The notes under the pieces were generated by a model, which was not told the DNA's origin, made no database searches, and was given only the letters and a program-made list of their open reading frames with translations. Shown here piece after piece: positions 19,565 to 29,088 of a DNA stretch of 64,000 bases (the first letter of the stretch is position 1; every line of letters begins with the position of its first letter). Where the stretch lies: positions 248,001-312,000 of the forward strand of contig NZ_JAXCLW010000004.1 of the NCBI RefSeq assembly GCF_034044715.1, written 5' to 3'. A program made the position numbers and the translations under genes. Source of the DNA: Dongia_B soli. GTDB lineage: Bacteria > Pseudomonadota > Alphaproteobacteria > Dongiales > Dongiaceae.

Positions 19565-20299
19565 ATGCCGAGAGTAAAATCCGCTCCCCAAGCTGGGAAA
19601 ACATTGTATCAGCAAGACGATCTGCCGGAGCTCAGTCACCGTGATCGAAAGAAGGCGCGGCAGCGTGCGGAGCTGCTGCGCATTTCTTTGGAGCTGTTCA
19701 AAGAAAAGGGCTTCGACAGCACCCGCATGGAGGACATCGCGCTCCAGGCCGATGTGTCGACGCCAACCGTCTACAATTACTTCCAGACCAAGCGGGATGT
19801 GCTCGTCGAAATACTGAAACAGGACCGCCAAGACACCAGACAGGCTTTTGACGAGATTGTCGAGAATCCGGCTTCGGAGCCAGAGGATGCCTTGGCCGCC
19901 TTGGTCCAGGCAAATATGAACAATATTCGCGAACCGGGCGACAAAAGATTGTGGCGGGAAATCCTGGCCGCCGTTGCTCGCAGCCACGATAAGGAAGACG
20001 ATTCCTTCGAGAAGAATCACGAGGTCTTCCGGCGCTATATAAAGCGTCTCCTTACTCATTTCATCGATGCCGGCAAGCTCGCAAAAGGATTGCCTCTGGA
20101 TATCGCTGCGGATGTGATCTTCGCGATCAACTCGCATAATCTGCGATATATCGCTTCATCGGAGCGCTGCACGCCGGAGCGCATCCGCGACATCTCGCAT
20201 GAGCAATTCAAGCTGCTGATGAGCAATTGGCGCGGCGAGGTGAAGGCATCATCGAGCAAGCCGCGAGCCGCCGGCAAGACCACGAAGAAAGGTAAATAG
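19565..20299 (+). CDS. TetR-family regulator, second paralogue
   Basis: A 244-residue TetR-type regulator with helix-turn-helix MEDIALQADVSTPTVYNYFQTKRDVL. It shares most of its helix-turn-helix and several ligand-domain blocks with the regulator at 9661, so the amine cluster is bracketed by a duplicated regulator pair. A lysine-rich tail ends the protein. It is separated from puuB by 108 bases in which I see no clear operator. It converges with the small secreted-protein gene that follows. Confidence 0.9.
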   Translation: MPRVKSAPQAGKTLYQQDDLPELSHRDRKKARQRAELLRISLELFKEKGFDSTRMEDIALQADVSTPTVYNYFQTKRDVLVEILKQDRQDTRQAFDEIVENPASEPEDALAALVQANMNNIREPGDKRLWREILAAVARSHDKEDDSFEKNHEVFRRYIKRLLTHFIDAGKLAKGLPLDIAADVIFAINSHNLRYIASSERCTPERIRDISHEQFKLLMSNWRGEVKASSSKPRAAGKTTKKGK

Positions 20300-20315
20300 A
20301 CATCTTATTGCGATA

Positions 20316-20747
20316 TCACGGCATGGCCGGTTGAGGCGTCGTACAGACGGCGCGATCGCTCAACCTGCAGCGTGTCTCGCTCGCGGCTTCCGCCTTCTCA
20401 CGCAACGGCAGCAGTGGTACATCGCCAATGCTTTCCCACCAACCGGCCGTGCGGCCACAAGCGATCCGCTCGATCATCATCGGCCGGCCGTCAAAACGCG
20501 GCACATAGAGCGCGCCATCCTTCGCCGCCCGCATGATCTTAACCTCGCCCGTTTGGCCCGGTGCGATATCGGCGATATCGGACGTCACCCAGTGGCCGAA
20601 TAGAATGACGCATTTCAGCGCCTCTCCACCATCATTGCGGATCGTCAGGCTGGTTTGCAGATCTGCCGACGCGAACGCCGGTTGTAAGGGCGCAATCAGA
20701 CATGCCAGAGCGGCGATGCGCATCAGCGGCGATAGAATGATCCTCAT
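20316..20747 (-). CDS. small secreted protein of unknown function
   Basis: A 143-residue protein with a signal peptide (MRIILSPLMRIAALACLIAP, cleavage probably after AFA). The mature part is beta-rich (LTIRNDGGEALKCVILFGHW) with four cysteines. No family recognised. Its ATG overlaps the stop of the GMC oxidoreductase gene (ATGA), so it is coupled to it and may be a periplasmic accessory. The reading frame is open further upstream but that extension is only a shadow of the GMC gene. Confidence 0.6.
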   Translation of the reverse strand: MRIILSPLMRIAALACLIAPLQPAFASADLQTSLTIRNDGGEALKCVILFGHWVTSDIADIAPGQTGEVKIMRAAKDGALYVPRFDGRPMMIERIACGRTAGWWESIGDVPLLPLREKAEAASETRCRLSDRAVCTTPQPAMP

Positions 20748-22332
20748 GCCGATATCCCCGATAGAGCCGCTTCGCGCGAGACCAGCGGATGACGGCCTCG
20801 CAAAAGATCGCTGGCCCGCTCGGCAATGGCGATAACGGCCGCATTGACCGGCCCCGTAGTGATGCTGGGCATGACCGAGGCATCGATCACATAAAGCCCC
20901 TCCATCCCGCGCACGCAAAGATCGGGCCCCACCACAGCGTCGATATCCACCCCCATCTTGCAGGTACCGACCGGATGATGATGGGTAAAGGCCGCTTGTT
21001 GCAGAAACATCAGGCGATCCGCTTCGCTTTGACAGGCCCCGCCGGGCAGCATCTCGCGGTGGCGCCAATCGGCGAGAGCATCGCTGTGTCCCAGTTGCCG
21101 TGCCATTTCCAACGCCTCAAGATAAACCTCGCGATCATAGGTCTCGGCGAGATAATTCGGATCGATCAAGGGTGCCGCGCCAGGGTCCGCCGAAGCCAGG
21201 CGTATCGTGCCACGGCTTCTGGGATGGGTGAAGCCATACATAATCGTATAGGCCTCGCCCATGGGGGGCACGAAAAACATTCGGTGACCACGGGCAGGAC
21301 GACAGCGGCGAGAACCAATTCAGGGGCCTTTGCGTGATCGCCGCCGCCCAAGCGCGGTAGATACATCAGGGATTCGGAATGCTGATAGCGCGATGGCGGC
21401 ACCGGTCGTCGGGCGCGATAGACATTGCCTCCAGCGAGCAGATGATCATGGAGATTGCGTCCCACCCCGGGCAAATCGTGGCGCACCGCGAGGCCAATGT
21501 GGCGCAGCTCCTGCGCCGGGCCGATGCCCGACTGCAGCAGCAAGCAAGTAGAGCCGATCGCCCCCGCCGAGAGGATGACACCGCGTTCCGCGTGAAGTTC
21601 CCGCATACCGCCATCATGAGCGAGGGTTACGCCACGGCATCTGTTCCCCGCACCGAACTCAAGTGCGGCAACCCTGTGGCCCGGCAATACCGTCAGATTG
21701 GGACGCCCCGAGGCCGGCGTCAGATAGGCATCTGCTGCGGTCTGCCGGCGGCCCTCGCGGATCGTGAGGGTATTGACCGTCGGTCCAACCATTCGGCCGC
21801 CATTATGTTCGGGGATCGGCGCGAAGCCGGCTGCCTCCCCCGCGGCCATATAGCTGCGGGTGATTGGATGTGGATCATCGGGCTGAATCAGGCTGAGCGG
21901 CCCTTGATCGCCATCCAGCGCCGATGGGCCGAAGGTCGAGCTTTCGGAACGGATAAAATAGGGAAGCAGATCTCGATAGCCCCAGCCGTCGCAGCCCGCC
22001 TCTGTCCAGGCGTCGAAATCCGAGGCGTGCCCGCGCACATGAGCCATGGCATTGATCGCCGTCGATCCGCCGATCACCCGGCCCCGTGGCCAATCATGTA
22101 CCCGCCCGGCCGTATGAACCTGCGGTACCGTTCGATAGCCCCAATCGACAGCGCTGCCTTGCAGGTAAGGCCATTGCAGCGGATCGGCGATGGCGGGATC
22201 GCTGGCCCGCCCGCCGGCCTCGACCAGCGCAATCTTCAGATCGGCGGATTCGCTCAAACGTGCCGCCAAGACCGAGCCGGCCGCTCCTGAACCAATTACG
22301 ATGAAATCGAACCAATTTTGCGCCAACGCCAC
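20744..22332 (-). pseudogene. pno: pyridoxine 4-oxidase-like GMC oxidoreductase with a frameshift
   Basis: Two overlapping reading frames together give one complete GMC flavoprotein of about 530 residues. The first (from 22332) carries the FAD motif VIGSGAAGSVLAARL, the GRVIGGSTAINAM loop and the body up to PVVTEC. The second (to 20744) carries FFVPPMGEAY, HHHPVGTCKMG and the C-terminal DASVMPSITTGPVNAAV. The frames meet at an A5 run (21273-21277, T5 on the coding strand); one more T restores TECFFVPPMGEAY. Pyridoxine 4-oxidases are GMC enzymes and the divergent genes encode B6 catabolism, hence the assignment. A real mutation and a sequencing error cannot be told apart here. Confidence 0.65.
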
Positions 22333-22342
22333 ACTGCCTCCA

Positions 22343-22442
22343 GAACCAATGCAGATGACTGGTGCATATTGATTTCACTTTTTGGTCCGCGAGTCTATCA
22401 TGCCGTGAACCAAAAAACGGGGAGACAAAGCGTCATGAACCA
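22343..22442. promoter_or_regulatory. divergent promoter region with GAACCA elements
   Basis: The 102-base gap between the GMC gene and the transaminase gene holds GAACCA at 22343-22348 and 22407-22412, plus TGGTCC at 22383-22388. A further GAACCA at 22437-22442 covers the transaminase start codon. The 22383 and 22407 elements form an imperfect inverted repeat (TTTTTGGTCC and GAACCAAAAAA). The same hexamer recurs at the other B6-region promoters, so it is a candidate operator. Confidence 0.4.
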
Positions 22443-23619
22443 TATCCGCGAAAAAGAGCCGATTTTTACCCTGTCTGCAGGCCCCGTAGCCGCTTATCCG
22501 CGTGTCCTGCGCGCATTATCGAGCCCGATCCAATATGACTACGACGCCTATTTCCAGGCTTTCTACGAATCAGTCGCGCGCAAATGCAGCACGGCGTTAC
22601 GGACCAAGGAACCGGCGCTGATCCTGCATTATGAACCGGCGGCAGCCATCGAAGCCGCTGCGACCTCGCTGATTGGTCCGGATGACGTGGTGCTCAATCT
22701 CGCCTCGGGCGTCTATGGCAAGGGTTTCGGCTACTGGTCCGCCCGCTACAACAAGGAACTGGTCGAGATCGAAGTCCCCTATAACGAGGCGATCGATCCG
22801 CAGCAGGTCGAGGATGCTTTCCGTCGTCGCCCCGATATCCGCATCGTTTCCCTGGTGCATCACGACACACCCTCGGGCACCATCAATCCGGCGCGGGAGA
22901 TCGGCGCCACTGTCCGCAAGCACGGCGCGCTCCTCCTGGTGGATGCTGTTTCCTCCTTCGGCGGCATGGATATCCATCCCGGCGATTGCAACGCCGATAT
23001 CTTCATTACCGGCCCGGGAAAGTGTCTCGGCGGCGCACCGGGCGTCACCATCGTGGCGGTCAGCGACCGTGCCTGGGAACATATGGCCGCCAATCCAAAG
23101 GCGCCACGTGCCTCGGTCCTGTCCTATCTCGACTGGCGCGATGCCTGGAGCAAGGAGAAGCCCTTTCCCTTCACGCCTTCCGTCGCTGAGGTCAACGGCC
23201 TCGATGCTGTCCTCGACCAGTATCTCGAAGAAGGCGCTGAAAATGTCTGGCAGCGTCATGCGCTCACGGCCAAAGCCTGCCGCGCCGGCATGCAGGCAAT
23301 GGGAGTCAAACTTTGGGCTAAGACCGAAGAAATCGCCTCACCTACCACCACCGCCGTACGAGTACCTGAGAGTCTGAGCGACAGCGCCATTCTCTCCGCG
23401 GCGAAGGATCTCTATGGCGTCGCCTTCTCCGCCGGCCGCGGCGATACCTTGGGCAAGCTGATCCGGATCGGCCATATGGGGCCTGTCGCCGAGCCGTTTT
23501 ATGCCGTGATCGCCGTCTCCGCTTTCGGCGGTGCCCTACGCTGTCTCGGGCAAAAGATTGATCTCACCGCCGGCGTCGAGGCCACCATGGCCGTCATCGA
23601 TGCTGCAAAGAAGAAGTGA
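22435..23619 (+). CDS. ppaT: pyridoxamine-pyruvate transaminase
   Basis: A 394-residue fold-type I aminotransferase that converts pyridoxamine plus pyruvate to pyridoxal plus alanine. From memory it follows the Mesorhizobium loti enzyme closely: TAGP/SAGPV-AYP at the start, VVLNLASGVYGKGFGYW near 85-101, EIEVPYNEAIDPQ near 111-123, HHDTPSGTINP near 142-152, VDAVSSFGGM near 169-178 and TGPGKCLG with Lys196 as the residue that binds the substrate aldehyde. The C-terminal FSAGRGDTLGKLIRIGHMGP is also typical. ATG 22435 follows GGGGAGA. It forms an operon with the dehydrogenase gene 30 bases downstream. Confidence 0.9.
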   Translation: MNHIREKEPIFTLSAGPVAAYPRVLRALSSPIQYDYDAYFQAFYESVARKCSTALRTKEPALILHYEPAAAIEAAATSLIGPDDVVLNLASGVYGKGFGYWSARYNKELVEIEVPYNEAIDPQQVEDAFRRRPDIRIVSLVHHDTPSGTINPAREIGATVRKHGALLLVDAVSSFGGMDIHPGDCNADIFITGPGKCLGGAPGVTIVAVSDRAWEHMAANPKAPRASVLSYLDWRDAWSKEKPFPFTPSVAEVNGLDAVLDQYLEEGAENVWQRHALTAKACRAGMQAMGVKLWAKTEEIASPTTTAVRVPESLSDSAILSAAKDLYGVAFSAGRGDTLGKLIRIGHMGPVAEPFYAVIAVSAFGGALRCLGQKIDLTAGVEATMAVIDAAKKK

Positions 23620-23649
23620 CAATCAACAATCATCCAACGGGAGGAAAAA

Positions 23650-24390
23650 ATGCAAAGATTTACCGGCCGCGTGGCCATCGTTACAGGCGCTGCCCAGGGG
23701 ATCGGCCGCGCCATCGCCGAACGCCTGGGCAAGGAAGGGGCCCAGGTCTTCGCGGTCGATCTCAATGGTGCCGGTGCGGCGGCGACGGCCGAGGCCATCG
23801 GCGGCAATTCCACCGGTCTGCAATGCGATGTCGCGGAACCGGACGCGGTGGCAAGGTTGCATGCCGATATCGAGAAGGCTGCCGGCAAGCTCGATATCCT
23901 CATCAATGCCGCCGGCATTGTTCCCTTCGTGCCGTGGGACCAGGTGACTTTCGAAGAATGGCGCCGCGTGATGCGAGTCAACCTCGACGGCCTTTTCTTG
24001 ATGTGCCGCGCCGGATCGGATCTGATGCGGAAAAAGAATTACGGCCGCATCGTCAATATCAGCTCGAATTCCATCTTTGCCGGCACCCCGAACATGGCGC
24101 ACTACGTCGCTTCCAAGGGCGGCGTGCTGACCTTCGGCCGCGCTCTGGCGACCGAGCTCGGCGCCTATAAGATCACCGTCAACACGATCTGCCCCGGGCT
24201 GACTGACACCGAGACCGTGCAGAAGACCCCTCACAAGGACGCTTTCGATTTCGTCGAGATGCTGCAAGCGATCAAGGGCCACGGCAAACCCCAGGACATC
24301 GTGCCCGCGGTCGCCTTCTTTGCTTCCGAGGAAGCGCATTGGATCACTGGCCAGGCATTGTCGGTCGATGCTGGCATGATCCGCTGGTAA
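23650..24390 (+). CDS. pldh: pyridoxal 4-dehydrogenase (SDR family)
   Basis: A 246-residue short-chain dehydrogenase expected to oxidise pyridoxal hemiacetal to 4-pyridoxolactone with NAD+. The nucleotide motif TGAAQGIG is at about 12-19, the NAG-type motif is NAAG, and the active-site YxxxK is YVASK. The segment FAGTPNMAHY, RALATELGAYKITVN and DFVEMLQAIKGHGKPQ match my recollection of the M. loti pyridoxal dehydrogenase and separate it from generic SDRs. An AACGGGAGG ribosome site precedes the ATG. A bidirectional terminator follows. Confidence 0.87.
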   Translation: MQRFTGRVAIVTGAAQGIGRAIAERLGKEGAQVFAVDLNGAGAAATAEAIGGNSTGLQCDVAEPDAVARLHADIEKAAGKLDILINAAGIVPFVPWDQVTFEEWRRVMRVNLDGLFLMCRAGSDLMRKKNYGRIVNISSNSIFAGTPNMAHYVASKGGVLTFGRALATELGAYKITVNTICPGLTDTETVQKTPHKDAFDFVEMLQAIKGHGKPQDIVPAVAFFASEEAHWITGQALSVDAGMIRW

Positions 24391-24413
24391 CACGGCCTAT
24401 CCCAGCACATGCA

Positions 24414-24441
24414 AAAGGGTCCGCCTTCCGGCGGACCCTTT
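24414..24441. terminator. bidirectional intrinsic terminator
   Basis: Perfect 12-bp stem AAAGGGTCCGCC/GGCGGACCCTTT (24414-24425 and 24430-24441, loop TTCC) preceded by an A and followed by T-rich sequence, placed between the converging pyridoxal dehydrogenase and 4-pyridoxolactonase genes. Suitable as a terminator on both strands. Confidence 0.9.
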
Positions 24442-24459
24442 CTTCACGCGGTAAAATGA

Positions 24460-25266
24460 TCAGGAATAGTAAGCGGCGTCCTTCTGGTAGCCGGTAAAGC
24501 TTTCCGGATCATGTGAATAAAACAGCTCCGCATCATGCTTTTCCGCCAGTTCCTTCAGCCGCTGCATCGATTTCAGGCTGGCCACAGGATCGAGATGGAA
24601 GCTGGAAATGCACATCATGTCCATATTCTTCTGGCTGTAGCAGGCATCCGCCGTGAACAGCATTGGCCGGCGGTTCTTCAACTCCACCATCAGGCTATAA
24701 TGACCGGCGGTATGCCCCGGTGTCTCAAAAAGCCAAAGTCCCTTGGCGATTTCCTGATCGCCGGTCAATGTCTGGAAGGTCGGCGTATACATGTCGAGCA
24801 CCGGATCGGGCGGCAGCGGCTTGCCCGCCTTCCTGGCGATCTCAGGCGCGAAGGTCAGATCGGAATAGCCGAGATGCTCGAAAGGCTGATGGCAGCCGCA
24901 AGCTTCCAGCTCTTTCGTGTGGCAGATCGTACAGGCCTTGTTGAGATGCTTGTTCCCGCCGCAATGATCGAAATGATAATGGGAATTGATGACGTAATTG
25001 ATGTCATCGGTCCGCAGGCCGATCTTGGCAAGTTGGCCGGGAATCGTCTGCTCCTTGCTCTGGATCGGCTTTTCGAAGGGCAGGACCCGCTGCACGTGAT
25101 CATAGTCATAGCCAGTATCGAAGATATAGCGGCCATCCTCATGTTCGATGAGCACGGCATAGCAGGGAAAGCGTAACTCACCGCCCGGCCCGCGATTCCA
25201 GAAAGCATGAAATCCATCGATTACCAGCGAGCCGCCGTCGAGCAGATAGACTTTTGTATCCGACAT
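24460..25266 (-). CDS. 4-pyridoxolactonase (metallo-beta-lactamase fold)
   Basis: A 268-residue zinc lactonase that opens 4-pyridoxolactone to 4-pyridoxate. The start MSDTKVYLLDGGSLV and FWNRGPGGE are nearly the same as in the M. loti enzyme as I recall it. The metal ligands fall at His96, His98, Asp100, His101 (SHYHFDHCGG), His185 (TPGHTAGHY), Asp207 (FTADACY) and His252 (YSHD), the same numbering I remember for M. loti. ATG 25266 follows a GGGAGAACG ribosome site; an in-frame upstream start at 25281 is less likely. It is the last cistron of the long minus-strand operon. Confidence 0.9.
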   Translation of the reverse strand: MSDTKVYLLDGGSLVIDGFHAFWNRGPGGELRFPCYAVLIEHEDGRYIFDTGYDYDHVQRVLPFEKPIQSKEQTIPGQLAKIGLRTDDINYVINSHYHFDHCGGNKHLNKACTICHTKELEACGCHQPFEHLGYSDLTFAPEIARKAGKPLPPDPVLDMYTPTFQTLTGDQEIAKGLWLFETPGHTAGHYSLMVELKNRRPMLFTADACYSQKNMDMMCISSFHLDPVASLKSMQRLKELAEKHDAELFYSHDPESFTGYQKDAAYYS

Positions 25267-25368
25267 GGTTCGTTCTCCCATCTAGCAGCCGCTGCTTCGT
25301 TGCCTTGCAATGCGGTCTGACCTTGAACGCCGGCACCTCCCCGGATACCGGTCCGATCGATTGCTGAT

Positions 25369-26304
25369 TTACCGTTCCCCTCGCACATAAGGCAGGCCCA
25401 GGGCCGGCGGCAGGACGCTGTGCCGGGCAAAGATAACGAGGACCAGCATCACCATGGCAAAGGGTAGCATCTGCACGACATCAGTCGGGATATTGATTCC
25501 TCCCACCTGCAAGGCCGTCGTCATCGCCAGGCTTATGCCGAACAGCGCTGCTCCCAGCAGCACCCAGCCCGGCCGGCCCCGCGCCAGCATCGCCAGGACG
25601 ATGCCGATGAACCCGGCACCGTTGGTCATGAAGGGCACGAACAGGCCAGCACCCACATTCGCCATATATGCACCGCCGATGCCAGCCAGGAAACCTGTCG
25701 ACAGTACCGCGGCCGAGCGCGTCGCGAGAACGCTCACTCCCGCCGCATCGAGCGCCGCTGGCTTATTCCCGGCTGATTCCAGATTAAGCCCGATGAAGCT
25801 GTTGCGGAATAGCCAAGCCAGGAAAAAGGCGAGAAGAACCGCCAGATAGACCAGCGCATTGTGGTTGAAGAGGGCCTGGCCCAAGACCGGAATATCGGAA
25901 AGCCCGGGGATCGCCAAAGTCGGTGCCGGCGACAGTCTCGGATAGGTGCGGCTGAACTGGACATTGTGTAAGAGCGCCGTCAGCCCTTCGAAGCCGATTG
26001 TCAAGGCAATGCCGATAACGATCTGGTTAAGACCGAGCCGAATGCACAGCAAAGCGACAAGGGCGGCAACCACCATGCCGCCGAGGCCGCCGCACAGATA
26101 GCCTAGCCAGAACGAATCCGTGTAATAGGCGGCGACGAAGCCGCAATAGGCGCCGAACAGCATCATGCCTTCAATGCCTATGTTCAACACGCCCGCTTTT
26201 TCCGAGATTTGTTCTCCCAGGCCAGCTAGCAGCAACGGCACCCCGGCGGTAACAGCGCCGAAAATCAGCGATGTCAGAAAGGATTGTGTGAGGAGGACTT
26301 CCAC
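25369..26304 (-). CDS. BMP-type ABC importer permease (NupQ-like)
   Basis: A 311-residue inner-membrane permease of the BMP/nucleoside importer class, with about eight to nine hydrophobic segments. The EKAGVLNIGIEGMMLFGA block near residues 35-52 is the family hallmark, with GLNLESAGNKPAALDAAGVSV as the cytoplasmic coupling region. It lies four bases from the companion permease gene. The family transports nucleosides or other small heterocycles. Its place between two B6-degradation genes suggests a vitamer or pyridoxate cargo, by inference. Confidence 0.9.
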   Translation of the reverse strand: MEVLLTQSFLTSLIFGAVTAGVPLLLAGLGEQISEKAGVLNIGIEGMMLFGAYCGFVAAYYTDSFWLGYLCGGLGGMVVAALVALLCIRLGLNQIVIGIALTIGFEGLTALLHNVQFSRTYPRLSPAPTLAIPGLSDIPVLGQALFNHNALVYLAVLLAFFLAWLFRNSFIGLNLESAGNKPAALDAAGVSVLATRSAAVLSTGFLAGIGGAYMANVGAGLFVPFMTNGAGFIGIVLAMLARGRPGWVLLGAALFGISLAMTTALQVGGINIPTDVVQMLPFAMVMLVLVIFARHSVLPPALGLPYVRGER

Positions 26305-26308
26305 CGCT

Positions 26309-27403
26309 CTAATCCTTCACACGCTTGCGCCAAAGCTGGTCGAGATATTCGACCAAGGCAAGGAAAAGCAGCAGCAAGGCGACGAGCACCAACACATAAT
26401 GCTGTGGCACACCGATGCGGCGCGAGGCGCTTTCGCCGCCAATCATCAAGATAGCGAAGAACAGGGTGAAGCCGATCGTGCCGATTCCGTGGAAGCGGGC
26501 CAGGAAGACCAAGGGCACGACCACGAGGCCATAAGCCGGATTCCAATCCGCGCGCACCGTTCCCCAAACCCCGAGAATTTCGATTGATCCGGCAAGACCG
26601 ATCAACCCGGCACTCAACGCGAAGGTCGCCACCGTCAGCCAGCCAACATTGAGACCGGCATGAACGGCGGCGCGCGGATTGGCGCCAACGATCTGCAACT
26701 TCAGGCCAAACGACGTACGCGTCATCATGATATGCACCAGCACGATGACCACCAAGGCAATCAGGATACCGGCATGAACCGTGGTATCGAACAAACGCGG
26801 CAAGCGGTCTTCCACCGGCAGGTCCGGGGTCTGCGGCACGGTGGTCGATGGATCGCGGAAAACCAGCTTCACCAGCACATTGGCAAAACTGATGCCGAGA
26901 AAACTCATCATCAGCGAGGTGATGATTTCATTGACGCCATAGCGCGCCTTCAGCAAAGCAGGCAGCAGCGCCCAGAGTGCCGAGACCGCAACGGAGACGG
27001 CGATGCAGCAGATGATCATCAGTGACCGCGGCATCACCTGAATGAGCGCTGGTGCGAGCGCCGCCGTGATGACGGCTGCAAGCAGGAATTGGCCATCGCC
27101 GCCCAGATTCCAGATACCGGCGCGAAAGGCGATGATCAGCCCAGCGGCCATCAACAGCAGAGGCACCATCCGCGTCAAGGTCGCCTGGAAACCGCCCCAG
27201 CTGAAAAGGCCGCGATCCAGCACATAGCCATAATAGTCCAGCGGATTCTTGCCGAGCGCCATGAGGATCAGTCCGCCCACTACGAGCGCCAGCAGGACAG
27301 GCAGGAAGATACGCAATATCGCCGCAAGCGCCGATTTCGCCAGCTTGCTGATGGGCGGCTGCGGCACTGCGGAATCGATTGGGCTTTCCGAGACGAAACT
27401 CAT
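26309..27403 (-). CDS. BMP-type ABC importer permease (NupP-like)
   Basis: A 364-residue permease with about ten membrane segments. It shows the usual FRAGIWNLGGDGQFLLAA motif near residues 90-110 and the VNEIITSLMMSFLGISF region. The N-terminal 30 residues are hydrophilic. The start ATG overlaps the ATPase stop by four bases. With the second permease and the double ATPase it forms a complete importer for the binding protein at 29089. Confidence 0.9.
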   Translation of the reverse strand: MSFVSESPIDSAVPQPPISKLAKSALAAILRIFLPVLLALVVGGLILMALGKNPLDYYGYVLDRGLFSWGGFQATLTRMVPLLLMAAGLIIAFRAGIWNLGGDGQFLLAAVITAALAPALIQVMPRSLMIICCIAVSVAVSALWALLPALLKARYGVNEIITSLMMSFLGISFANVLVKLVFRDPSTTVPQTPDLPVEDRLPRLFDTTVHAGILIALVVIVLVHIMMTRTSFGLKLQIVGANPRAAVHAGLNVGWLTVATFALSAGLIGLAGSIEILGVWGTVRADWNPAYGLVVVPLVFLARFHGIGTIGFTLFFAILMIGGESASRRIGVPQHYVLVLVALLLLFLALVEYLDQLWRKRVKD

Positions 27404-29010
27404 CCTTGCGCCGCCCCTGTCATCAGCAAGCCGATCTCCCGCTCCGCCTGGCCGGTATTATCGACGATGCCGGCGAGCCGGCCTTGAAACATAACGCCAA
27501 TCCGGTCCGACAATTCCAGCAACTCGTCCAGTTCTGTGGAGATGACGATGGTCGCTAATCCCTTCTCTGCGCCGTCGCGGATACGTTCGCGTGCAAGGCG
27601 GGTATTGTGCAGATCGAGCCCATAGGTCGGCTTGTTGAAAATGGCAATGCTGGCCGTCTCCGTCAATTCCCGCGCCAGCAACGCCTTCTGGATATTGCCT
27701 CCAGACAATTTGGCAATCGGCGTGCGTTCCGATGGTGTGCGGATGTCATAGGTGCGGATCTGGTCGCGTGCGTGCTGGTTTACCTTGTCCCACAGGGTCA
27801 GCCCATTGCGCCAAAGCGGGGGGCGCCCGATTTCCTTGAGAACCAAATTCGTCGCCACGGAAAAAATGCCGACGGTTCCCTCACCCAACCGTTCATCGGT
27901 GATGTAGCGCAGGCCAAGCTCGCGCCTTGCTTCGACGCCGCCTGCCGTGACATTCCAATCACCAATGACGATCTCGCCTTCAGCCGCCAAACGCTGTCCA
28001 GCCAGAACTTCGGCAAGATGCTTCTGGCCGTTACCATCGACCCCCGCAATGCCGAGAATTTCTCCCGGCCGCAACTCGAAACTGACATCGCGGATGGGGC
28101 ATTCGCCACGCTCGGCAATCGTCGAGACGTGGCGCACGATGAGCCGCGCTGGCTGATCAGCAATATCCCGGTTTGCTCGCCGGCGCTGCTGGCCGAGCAG
28201 CACTTCGACTTCGCCGCCGACCTTGTCGCGCGTGCCGAACATCAGATGGATGACTTCCTCAGTCACATCGTGCTGCGACATCGAGACGCGCCGTTCCGGT
28301 TCGATACTGCCGACGAGTCGCCCGAGCCGCAGCACGGAGATGCGGTCGCCGAAATCGTAAGCCTCTTGCATCTTATGGGTGATCAGCACAATCGCGACAC
28401 CTTTGCCGCGCAATCTTTTCAGGACGTCCCCCAGATCGCGCACGCCCTGGGGCGTCAGCATCGACGTCGGCTCATCCAGAATTAGAACCTGTTCGCCGCG
28501 CCAGAGCGCACGCATGATTTCGACCTGCTGCTGCTGTCCAAGCGAGAGCCGGCCGATCTGCGCGTCGGGATCAATACTGACGCCAAGCAGGCTGGACAAT
28601 TGGGTGAAGCGGGCCAAAGCCGGCGCCTTATTCAGGCGTTGCCACCAAGGCCCCCCTAACATCAGGTTCTCGATGACCGTCAGGCTCGGCACCAGCAGGA
28701 CATGCTGGAAGACTGTGCCAATGCCGTGATCGAGGCTTGTCCGCGGCGAGGCCAATCGCACCGGCTCTCCAGCCAGCAAAATCTCGCCGGAATCGGGCTG
28801 CTGCATGCCGGCGAGCATGGCGATCAGAGTTGATTTGCCGGCGCCATTCTCGCCCAGCAACACGTGAATTTCGCCGGAATGGAATTCCAGTGAGACATCA
28901 TTATTGGCCACGACGCCAGGATAGCGCTTGGTAATGCCGGTCACGGCAATTGCGGGGATGCGTCCTGCCGAACCGCCTTCTGCCCGCGCGGATACTGTTT
29001 CTTGAGCCAT
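27400..29010 (-). CDS. BMP-type ABC importer ATPase, two fused domains (NupO-like)
   Basis: A 536-residue tandem ATPase. Domain 1 has Walker A GENGAGKST, signature LSLGQQQQVEIMRAL and Walker B LILDEPTSMLTP. Domain 2 has a degenerate Walker A (GVDGNGQKH), signature LSGGNIQKALLAREL and an unusual Walker B region IFNKPTYGLDL where most relatives read AxPTRGLD. That suggests only one fully competent ATP site, as is common in this family. Start chosen at the first ATG; a 14-bp hairpin separates it from the binding-protein gene. Confidence 0.9.
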   Translation of the reverse strand: MAQETVSARAEGGSAGRIPAIAVTGITKRYPGVVANNDVSLEFHSGEIHVLLGENGAGKSTLIAMLAGMQQPDSGEILLAGEPVRLASPRTSLDHGIGTVFQHVLLVPSLTVIENLMLGGPWWQRLNKAPALARFTQLSSLLGVSIDPDAQIGRLSLGQQQQVEIMRALWRGEQVLILDEPTSMLTPQGVRDLGDVLKRLRGKGVAIVLITHKMQEAYDFGDRISVLRLGRLVGSIEPERRVSMSQHDVTEEVIHLMFGTRDKVGGEVEVLLGQQRRRANRDIADQPARLIVRHVSTIAERGECPIRDVSFELRPGEILGIAGVDGNGQKHLAEVLAGQRLAAEGEIVIGDWNVTAGGVEARRELGLRYITDERLGEGTVGIFSVATNLVLKEIGRPPLWRNGLTLWDKVNQHARDQIRTYDIRTPSERTPIAKLSGGNIQKALLARELTETASIAIFNKPTYGLDLHNTRLARERIRDGAEKGLATIVISTELDELLELSDRIGVMFQGRLAGIVDNTGQAEREIGLLMTGAAQG

Positions 29011-29028
29011 TCTATTGCCCGCTCAATC

Positions 29029-29060
29029 GGATCGCCATATGCCGAAGCATATGGCGATCC
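29029..29060. other. 14-bp hairpin with UUCG loop after the BMP binding-protein gene
   Basis: Perfect 14-bp inverted repeat (29029-29042 with 29047-29060). On the transcribed minus strand the loop is C(UUCG)G, the extra-stable tetraloop. It lies 28 bases beyond the stop of the binding-protein gene and 18 bases before the ATPase start. No T-run follows, so 3'-end protection of the upstream message is likely. Confidence 0.8.
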
Positions 29061-29088
29061 TGATCTTACACCTTATGCGTCGAACGGG

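Noticed and set aside
20316..21068. Long version of the small secreted protein
   Set aside because: The N-terminal 107 residues are a shadow of the GMC gene; a signal peptide begins at Met 20747.
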